This document shows positions 35,589-40,783 of a stretch of 40,783 nucleotides of DNA, piece after piece (the first letter of the stretch is position 1; each line of letters opens with the position of its first letter). This stretch comes from a virus: positions 1-40,783 of the IMG/VR virus record IMGVR_UViG_3300047563_000061. One strand, written 5' to 3'. The notes below the pieces were generated by a model. It did not search any database, was not told where the DNA came from, and saw only the letters and a list, made by a program, of their open reading frames with translations. The position numbers were made by a program, and so were the translations under genes.

Positions 35589-35646
35589 CGCCTGTTCTAG
35601 CCCAAGTGCTTTATGGTTGCGGTTAGAGGAGTGTGCGCCTATGATG

Positions 35647-35696
35647 TATAAGAACGATGACGAGTGATGTCATCGTTCTTATACTCTTTCTTTTTT
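35647..35696 (+). terminator. Terminator after the membrane genes
   Basis: Perfect 15-bp stem (35647-35661 with 35669-35683), then CTCTTTCTTTTTT. Confidence 0.9.
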
Positions 35697-35738
35697 GCCG
35701 TTGATTTATCAAAGCACCTTATAAAGTATTTCAGTCAC

Positions 35739-35754
35739 ATATACTTTAGTTGAG
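35739..35754 (+). promoter_or_regulatory. Early-type phage promoter, copy 8
   Basis: ATATACTTTAGTTGAG, perfect consensus; upstream CCTTATAAAGTATTTCA is nearly the same as in copy 9. Confidence 0.75.
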
Positions 35755-36008
35755 CATTGGGCTCTAATTTTACTCACCCTTATACACCATAAAGTTATTT
35801 AAACATAACTATCATCCTATGATGGGTAGTTGACACGACAGGGCGAAGAACGCTGCGTAAGCTGCGAGAAGCGATTCCTTCTTGTCAACTACTCGTTATT
35901 GTCGCGCCAGGGAGAACGGACAAGAGGAGAGGTATAAGAGTATACCTTAACATAATTTCTAATGAACGGGCTCTTCATTAGAACAACCAACTGCAAAATC
36001 TGTCACAA
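35755..36008 (+). promoter_or_regulatory. Long structured leader of the 97-aa gene
   Basis: About 250 bases between promoter and ATG without a gene. Contains a 10-bp stem (35826-35835 with 35883-35892) enclosing smaller hairpins, a 6-bp hairpin at 35931-35946, and a 9-bp hairpin at 35958-35983. Either a regulatory 5' leader or another small RNA. Confidence 0.45.
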
Positions 36009-36302
36009 ATGTCTGCTAAGACCGTAGAACTATCTGTACTGTTGTCTCTCTTTAATGGGTATGAGGTCCTAGATGTTACGCCGCAAGATGTAACCGAGGT
36101 GGTCTCCCATGTTCATGGTATCCCTAAGGAAGGGGTTACAGGAGACTTGGTTGAACAAGCCATTGAGTACATTGAGCAAAAGCATCCCAAGGTAGCTGAA
36201 GCTGCAAGACTTGTAGCGCATCTGCCTCCTGATGAAGGTCGGTATAACAAACTTATCGACCTGTTCCGTAAATGGTTTCACATCGAACCAATGATCGCCT
36301 AA
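36009..36302 (+). CDS. Unknown small protein, 97 aa
   Basis: ATG 36009 with no visible Shine-Dalgarno, unusual here and consistent with control by the structured leader. Soluble, acidic, mostly helical (VTGDLVEQAIEYIEQKHPKV), ending FRKWFHIEPMIA. No family recognised. Monocistronic, between promoter copy 8 and a terminator. Confidence 0.7.
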   Translation: MSAKTVELSVLLSLFNGYEVLDVTPQDVTEVVSHVHGIPKEGVTGDLVEQAIEYIEQKHPKVAEAARLVAHLPPDEGRYNKLIDLFRKWFHIEPMIA

Positions 36303-36306
36303 ATAC

Positions 36307-36343
36307 AAGACCAGAACTCCTTCACTGGGGTTCTGGTCTTTAT
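36307..36343 (+). terminator. Terminator after the 97-aa gene
   Basis: 10-bp stem (36308-36317 with 36330-36339), then a short T run leading into TTATGTTGTC. Confidence 0.7.
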
Positions 36344-36349
36344 GTTGTC
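36340..36349 (+). promoter_or_regulatory. TATG-type late promoter candidate, second copy
   Basis: TTATGTTGTC, identical to 8417-8426 and likewise between a hairpin and the next ribosome site. Short motif, weak evidence. Confidence 0.25.
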
Positions 36350-36374
36350 AATTCCCAACCCTAAGGAGTTTCTT

Positions 36375-36686
36375 ATGATCCGTCGTGGTAGTGTAGTCAC
36401 ATGTCAGTTTGGTCTTTACGGTCAACCTGGTTACAAGAAGTCGGTACCTGTAAAGGTAGTTGATATTAAAGTTGGTAAGCATCAAGTGCGTGAGTACTGG
36501 GTGCGCGTGTTAGGTCTACTGGTGATTGGTGTAGCTAAGGTAAGTCCTGAGGCTAAGCGAACCAAGAAAACTGACCTATATTGCCCATCAGGTAAGTTCG
36601 TTGGTTGCCATGGTCAGATGCCACATATCTCTAATGTGGTTAACGAGTCCGATGCATTGGCATACCTCGGATATTCGTTTGAGTAA
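36375..36686 (+). CDS. Unknown small protein, 103 aa
   Basis: ATG 36375 (MIRRGSVVTCQFGLYGQ) follows TAAGGAG. Small basic, beta-rich N-terminus (VPVKVVDIKVGKHQVREYWVR) that could form an SH3/KOW-like barrel, with three Cys (TCQ, LYC, GCH), two of them close together (YCPSGKFVGCHG), perhaps binding metal. No family assigned. Confidence 0.65.
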   Translation: MIRRGSVVTCQFGLYGQPGYKKSVPVKVVDIKVGKHQVREYWVRVLGLLVIGVAKVSPEAKRTKKTDLYCPSGKFVGCHGQMPHISNVVNESDALAYLGYSFE

Positions 36687-36692
36687 GCGGTT

Positions 36693-36739
36693 TACAGGAG
36701 TAGGGGTAACCTTACTCCTGTAGATCTATTTTTCTTTTT
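36693..36739 (+). terminator. Terminator after the 103-aa gene
   Basis: About 13-bp stem with one wobble (36693-36705 with 36710-36722), then TTTTTCTTTTTG. Confidence 0.8.
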
Positions 36740-36776
36740 GTCCATTTTATGAACTCAACAAATAACCTTAACCATT

Positions 36777-37355
36777 ATGACCAATAAACCCAGTATCTCC
36801 AAGGAAGCCTATGAAGACGAGATGACTACCGTTTTCAATAACCGTCGTCAACGTCACCGTGTCGAAGTCATCGCGATTGGACCAGACCGTACTATCCTTG
36901 CGACTCCAATGGAAATCAAGGGTTATATTGAACTCCCGGGCGGCGGTGTCAATAAAGGTGAAAGCTACGAAGCAGCTGCTGTCCGTGAAAACGAAGAAGA
37001 AGCAGGATGGCTGGTAGAGAATCCTGTAATCATTCATGTTCCCGGTAACTGGACCCATAGTGCACCAGATGGCTCTTGGCTGAAAGAGAACGGATACGAT
37101 GAAGAAGTTAACATTGTCGTAGGATGTAACGCCATTGAGTTCAAACCTAAAGAAAACTTCATGGCTGAGGGTGATGGACGTGTTCATAAGCTTCTTCCTA
37201 TCGGTCAAGTCATCAGTGAGACTTTGATTGGTATGAGTCAAAGTACTGATCCACGAATCATTAACTTAGGTAAGCTTCGTATTGAAGCTATCCGTAAGGT
37301 CTGTAATCTCGTAGGTATTGCAACTGAATCTGCGCCTTTGTATACAAAATGGTAG
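36777..37355 (+). CDS. Nudix hydrolase, 192 aa
   Basis: Predicted hydrolase of nucleoside diphosphate-linked compounds. A full Nudix box (GX5EX7REUXEEXGU) is seen at residues about 57-81: GGGVNKGESYEAAAVREN then EEEAGW, with all catalytic Glu residues. The substrate cannot be told; candidates include dNTP pools, NAD-type cofactors or capped RNA 5' ends. ATG 36777 with a weak ribosome site. Ends at a strong terminator just upstream of the DNA polymerase gene. Confidence 0.88.
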   Translation: MTNKPSISKEAYEDEMTTVFNNRRQRHRVEVIAIGPDRTILATPMEIKGYIELPGGGVNKGESYEAAAVRENEEEAGWLVENPVIIHVPGNWTHSAPDGSWLKENGYDEEVNIVVGCNAIEFKPKENFMAEGDGRVHKLLPIGQVISETLIGMSQSTDPRIINLGKLRIEAIRKVCNLVGIATESAPLYTKW

Positions 37356-37396
37356 ATAGAAGAAGGCGTGAAGCCTTCTTCTATCTCTTTCTTTTT
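37354..37396 (+). terminator. Terminator after the Nudix gene
   Basis: 14-bp stem (37354-37367 with 37373-37386), then CTTTCTTTTTT. Confidence 0.9.
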
Positions 37397-37439
37397 TATT
37401 TTGTCAAGGATGATAAGTTGAATACAGAGGAAAAAATAC

Positions 37440-39566
37440 ATGTCCGAGAATCTATTTCTAAAACCAGAAGAATACTATCAGAGAAAGATTAATCCGCTTG
37501 CCCAGTACGTAGAACAGACAGGCTTTTACTTGTCTAAAATGACAGGTCAAGATGTCACAGTTTGCAGACAGCGTGTTCGTGATGGTATCAAAGCACGGGC
37601 TTTCCCACAGCAAACCGATCCTATTGTTACGTACTTTGAACGCGATGATAACCAAGACCGCACGAAAGAACAGATTCGTTTGAGTCAGTACATCGGTCAA
37701 GTGGTAGCCAATGAAGAGATCCTAGTTCCCACGTTCACTAGTTACTTACCTACTAAAGTACGTAAGTCCATCCTTGTGGGTTTCATCGATAACAACGTGA
37801 AACTGCGTAGTGCCGCTAAGAAGGCAGCTTTTGTAGCTGAAGCTGAGAAACGTACTGACGACTACATCATGTTGAACAATGAGCAAACTAACCGTAAGCT
37901 CTATAACAACTCGATGTCGGGAGCCTTTGCGGCTGGTGGTTCTATTGTGAACAATCCTACAGGTCACAATACGTTAACCTCTATGACGCGGACAGTTAGT
38001 TCCATGGGTAACTCCTCTAACGAGAAGATTATCATGGGTAACCGTCATTATCATAGTCCAGACGTCACGCTCTTTAATATCATCAGCATTACCAATGGCT
38101 TAGTGCGTGAAGAGTTAGAACCTGTGATGCAGAAGTATGGTTTAGTCTATCCTACTGTTCAACAGACGCTGGATTGCATTACCTACTCGTCGGATCTATA
38201 TTGGAAAGATATCAAAGCTTTCAAAAAGATCCAAGACTTTGTAGAACATTTAGACCCGTTAGAGCGCGCAGCCTTTGTCTATTGCGGGGATTTCTTCCAC
38301 ATACGCAAATACAACGAAGACTTCACACGTAAGTTCCTGGGCACTTTGATGAGTAAAGTTAAAGGTGTTCCTGTTGAAGAACCCTTGAAACGTATCCATC
38401 AGTTCGATGAACAGATCGTGAACTATGCGCACCAGATCTGTATGAAGGAACTCCGTGGAGCTGGTAAGGCCTATGAGAAGCTTCCGATTGAAGATCTTTA
38501 TACCTTGATTGCCACCTGTCAAAACATCGAAGACTTTGTGATCCGTCATAAGGACTTCATCAATGCTATCTTCTTGACCGATAACGTACCAGGGTCTACT
38601 GCTTACATTACGAACATGATCCGTAGAACCGTGGTTCTCTCGGATACAGATAGTACGATGTTCGCTATTGATGATTGGGTTATCTGGCATCGTGGACAAC
38701 TTGTCTTTGACGATGAAGCCTATGCGCTTGCAGGCGCGATGATGTTCATTGCAACACAGTGTATCGCTCACTGCTTGGCTATCTTCTCCGCTAACATGGG
38801 CGTTGAGCGTAAGAAACTCTTCATGTTGGCAATGAAACCTGAGTATGTGTTTCCTCTACATTGTCAGACATCGGTAGCTAAACATTACTTTGCATCCATG
38901 GCAGTGAAAGAAGGTAACGTCTACCCGGAGCATAAAAGTGAGATCAAAGGCGTAGGTTTAAAGAACAGCGCAGCGCCTAAGGACCTTATTAAGGATTCTC
39001 AGGCTAAGATGGTAGAGATCATGAAAATCATCCATGACGGTGGAAAGATCTCTTTGGTCAATGAGTTAACGCGTGTAGCTAATATCGAGCGTAAGATCCG
39101 AGACTCTTTGCTTGACGGTAACGTTGAGTACTATAAGCAGTCTAAGATCAAAGACGCTGAGGCGTATGCAAGGTCGGCTACAGAGAGTCCTTACATGTAT
39201 CACATGTTTTGGGAAACTGTATTTGCACCTAAGTACAATTCAATGGCGGCTCCACCTTACTCAGTGATCAAGATTCCATTGATGACTGACAATCCTACCA
39301 AGCTTAGTAATTGGATCAATGGAATAGCAGATAAAGAACTCTCTAAGCGTTTGCTTGATTTTCTAGTTCAGCATAAGAAGAAAGCCCTTGGTACTTTCTA
39401 CATCTCCTCACAGTACGTGAAGTCCTTTGGTATCCCTGAGGAGTTCAAACCTGTGATTAACGTGAAGAAGATTGCTTTGGACTTGACATCTCAGGACCGT
39501 ATGGTCTTGGAAACTTTGGGGTTTTATCCAAAGGTTGACTGGTTAATTAGTGAACAAGGTTATTAA
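37440..39566 (+). CDS. Family B DNA polymerase, C-terminal (palm/thumb) part
   Basis: Part of the phage replicative polymerase. Near residue 150 TNRKLYNNSMSGAF fits PolB motif B (KxxxNSxxG), and near residue 403 VVLSDTDSTMFAIDDW is motif C (DTDS), holding one catalytic Asp pair. No motif A (DxxSLYPS-like) and no 3'-5' exonuclease motifs are present in the 708 residues, so the N-terminal half must be encoded elsewhere: a split polymerase. The upstream gene is Nudix, so the partner is not adjacent. The start at 37440 follows AGAGGA. The upstream frame is closed by the terminator at 37354, so this is not a cut-off larger gene. Confidence 0.8.
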   Translation: MSENLFLKPEEYYQRKINPLAQYVEQTGFYLSKMTGQDVTVCRQRVRDGIKARAFPQQTDPIVTYFERDDNQDRTKEQIRLSQYIGQVVANEEILVPTFTSYLPTKVRKSILVGFIDNNVKLRSAAKKAAFVAEAEKRTDDYIMLNNEQTNRKLYNNSMSGAFAAGGSIVNNPTGHNTLTSMTRTVSSMGNSSNEKIIMGNRHYHSPDVTLFNIISITNGLVREELEPVMQKYGLVYPTVQQTLDCITYSSDLYWKDIKAFKKIQDFVEHLDPLERAAFVYCGDFFHIRKYNEDFTRKFLGTLMSKVKGVPVEEPLKRIHQFDEQIVNYAHQICMKELRGAGKAYEKLPIEDLYTLIATCQNIEDFVIRHKDFINAIFLTDNVPGSTAYITNMIRRTVVLSDTDSTMFAIDDWVIWHRGQLVFDDEAYALAGAMMFIATQCIAHCLAIFSANMGVERKKLFMLAMKPEYVFPLHCQTSVAKHYFASMAVKEGNVYPEHKSEIKGVGLKNSAAPKDLIKDSQAKMVEIMKIIHDGGKISLVNELTRVANIERKIRDSLLDGNVEYYKQSKIKDAEAYARSATESPYMYHMFWETVFAPKYNSMAAPPYSVIKIPLMTDNPTKLSNWINGIADKELSKRLLDFLVQHKKKALGTFYISSQYVKSFGIPEEFKPVINVKKIALDLTSQDRMVLETLGFYPKVDWLISEQGY

Positions 39567-39573
39567 CATTCAT

Positions 39574-39601
39574 CTTACCTAGGAGGGAACTCCTAGGTAA
39601 G
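39574..39601 (+). terminator. Hairpin after the DNA polymerase gene
   Basis: 12-bp perfect stem (39574-39585 with 39590-39601) with GGAA loop; only TATGTTTTG follows. Confidence 0.65.
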
Positions 39602-39665
39602 TATGTTTTGAAACCCTTATTAAGTAGTGGATTCTTCATTGACCTTTCTAAAGTATTTCACCCAT

Positions 39666-39683
39666 ATATACTTTAGTTGAGGA
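39666..39683 (+). promoter_or_regulatory. Early-type phage promoter, copy 9
   Basis: ATATACTTTAGTTGAGGA with upstream CCTTTCTAAAGTATTTCA, nearly the same as copy 8. Confidence 0.75.
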
Positions 39684-39752
39684 CATTCACCAAAAGTTCT
39701 AGAGACAGTTCTTTTATCCTCATTCCATCGTTTATTTCAAAGAGAAATCAAA

Positions 39753-40370
39753 ATGAATCAAAAAGTAAATTCCCTGTCTGATTTGGCTACACTCAATGTA
39801 GCTACTAAACCTCAACAAGCTGGTGAGCAAGTTGAACAGGTTAAGAACGCTCCGCGTCCTAAGACTGTACCTAAGTCCACTGTGACTCCAGGTGGCGTCA
39901 AGCTCTCTGGTCACAACAAGGTGTACCTGGCAGAACAGTGTCGTAATCCCCAGAACGGCCGTGAAGCTAACCCCTACGCTTCTCAGTTGGTTCGCAAGAT
40001 GGACGGTTTCTTGGATATGTTCAGTGGTATGCGTGATAGTCTCCAGGCTATCGCTCGTGACATTGACAACCAAGGATTGCTGATTCCTCCTTTGGAGGAT
40101 TATATCCTGGCGCTCCAAGATCACAAGTTCTCAGTCACTTTTACAGTGATTGGACAGATCGAAGAGTTTTCAGCTGCCATTGAACGGGAAGCTCTCTTCA
40201 TTGACACTGCCCGTCGCGGCGGTGCTCCTTACCGTGTCGCGTTGATGACGTATATGCAAAAGGCAGCCCATCCGCAGCCTAAGCCTGTTCATCAGAAACG
40301 CGTACTACCTGAAGCTGAGGTGACACCTCAACCTGACGCACCTGTCGAAGAAGGAACAAGTGATGAGTGA
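39753..40370 (+). CDS. Unknown protein, 205 aa, first gene of SspB-like operon
   Basis: ATG 39753 follows AAAGAG. The first 50 residues and last 35 are Pro/Lys/Gln-rich and probably disordered (PRPKTVPKSTVTPGGVK; PQPDAPVEEGTSDE). The central part is helical and compact (LVRKMDGFLDMFSGMRD). It overlaps the SspB-like gene by 8 bases, so the products are co-made under promoter copy 9. No family recognised. Confidence 0.75.
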   Translation: MNQKVNSLSDLATLNVATKPQQAGEQVEQVKNAPRPKTVPKSTVTPGGVKLSGHNKVYLAEQCRNPQNGREANPYASQLVRKMDGFLDMFSGMRDSLQAIARDIDNQGLLIPPLEDYILALQDHKFSVTFTVIGQIEEFSAAIEREALFIDTARRGGAPYRVALMTYMQKAAHPQPKPVHQKRVLPEAEVTPQPDAPVEEGTSDE

Positions 40371-40783
40371 GAAGACTTTTCAACCCACTGACATCAAGCC
40401 GCATATGGTGCGGGCGATGTATAACTGGATATCTGAAAACGATACCAAGACTTACATTACGTTTGTCTATGACCACAATGTATCGGTTGACATACCAGTA
40501 CCTCCTGCTGCTTTGGTCAAACAAGACATCACAGTCTTGACTAGCGATGTGGAAGGACTCAGTATCCGTGCTTTGGACACAATTACGATTAACACGCATC
40601 CTGATGCTGTTTTGAATTTCTGTGAGACAGATGACGGATATAGTTTCAAATGTCGCTTCAATGGTAACGTAGCATCTTGTTACGTGCCGTTTGTGAACAT
40701 TGTCGGTATCAGTGGTCAACACACTGGACTCTCGCTTCAGATTCCTTACAGTGTACCAGGGGATACTCGGGTTCCTGTAGAAC
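40363..40783 (+). CDS. SspB-like ClpXP adaptor (cut by window end)
   Basis: N-terminal 140 residues read like the host adaptor SspB, which delivers ssrA-tagged and other substrates to ClpXP. Early KPHMVRAMYNWISEND matches SspB RPYLLRAxYxWLxDN; then VSVDIPVPP (SspB GVQVPxEY); then ITINTHPDAVLNF (SspB IVLNIAPRAVGNL); then YSFKCRFNGNVASCYVPF (SspB RFNARFGGxxxxxxVPxxAV); then VGISGQHTGLSLQIPY (SspB IYAxExGxGM). A short insertion is seen before ITIN. The C-terminal tail, which carries the ClpX-docking segment in host SspB, lies outside the window. Start at ATG 40363, 8 bases inside the preceding gene, with AAGGA upstream. Confidence 0.75.
   Translation, partial: MSEKTFQPTDIKPHMVRAMYNWISENDTKTYITFVYDHNVSVDIPVPPAALVKQDITVLTSDVEGLSIRALDTITINTHPDAVLNFCETDDGYSFKCRFNGNVASCYVPFVNIVGISGQHTGLSLQIPYSVPGDTRVPVE

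Noticed and set aside
7858-39683. Reading the nine TATACT motifs as ordinary host sigma70 promoters
   Set aside because: No TTGACA-like box at 17 bp; conservation extends to the TTGAG downstream and a different upstream box.

Overview
This window is part of the genome of a phiKZ-like jumbo myophage, most likely a nucleus-forming phage (Chimalliviridae). The diagnostic genes are a PhuZ-type phage tubulin (26721-27692), a multisubunit RNA polymerase beta subunit of the phage kind (2-3816), a phiKZ-type contractile tail sheath and tube pair (11633-13714, 10692-11561), a phiKZ-type large terminase (21149-23281), a prohead protease (6386-7135) and part of a divergent family B DNA polymerase (37440-39566). 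The host is presumably Gram-negative: there is a signal-peptide lytic transglycosylase and an SspB-like ClpXP adaptor, but nothing identifies a species.

Layout. 1-3816: RNA polymerase beta gene, 5' end outside the window, interrupted by a 524-nt group I intron (2185-2708). 3943-7135: head cassette of three unrecognised proteins and the protease, in the order phiKZ uses upstream of its protease. 7305-10621: small unknown proteins in short units closed by strong hairpins. 10692-13714 (minus): tail tube and sheath. 13772-19032 (plus): three virion proteins. 19151-21095: a DUF2325-like protein and a possible degenerate DHH protein. 21149-25546 (minus): terminase and three unknown proteins. 26185-27692: transglycosylase and PhuZ. 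27823-33527: nonstructural proteins, including a closely packed run of small genes and a DHH/DHHA1 phosphoesterase. 33565-35160: about 1.6 kb without convincing genes but full of nested hairpins, best read as large structured noncoding RNAs. 35176-37355: small proteins and a Nudix hydrolase. 37440-39566: DNA polymerase palm half. 39753-end: an operon ending in an SspB-like ClpXP adaptor cut by the window edge.

Regulation. Nine copies of a motif with consensus ATATACTTTAGTTGAG, preceded about 22-25 bases upstream by a CCTTTTNTAAATA-like box, sit before nonstructural plus-strand units and one candidate ncRNA. None precedes the sheath, tube, terminase, head or RNA polymerase genes. I read them as phage-specific, probably early, promoters. 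Most units end in long perfect hairpins, often with tetraloops and followed by T tracts.

Most notable: (1) a group I intron placed exactly in a conserved active-centre segment of RNA polymerase beta, with P1, P2, P4, P7, P9 and P10 identifiable by eye; (2) tandem large structured RNAs, one with its own promoter and terminator; (3) a phage-encoded SspB-like adaptor; (4) the early-promoter regulon. Family calls come from reading motifs by eye; no database search was run.
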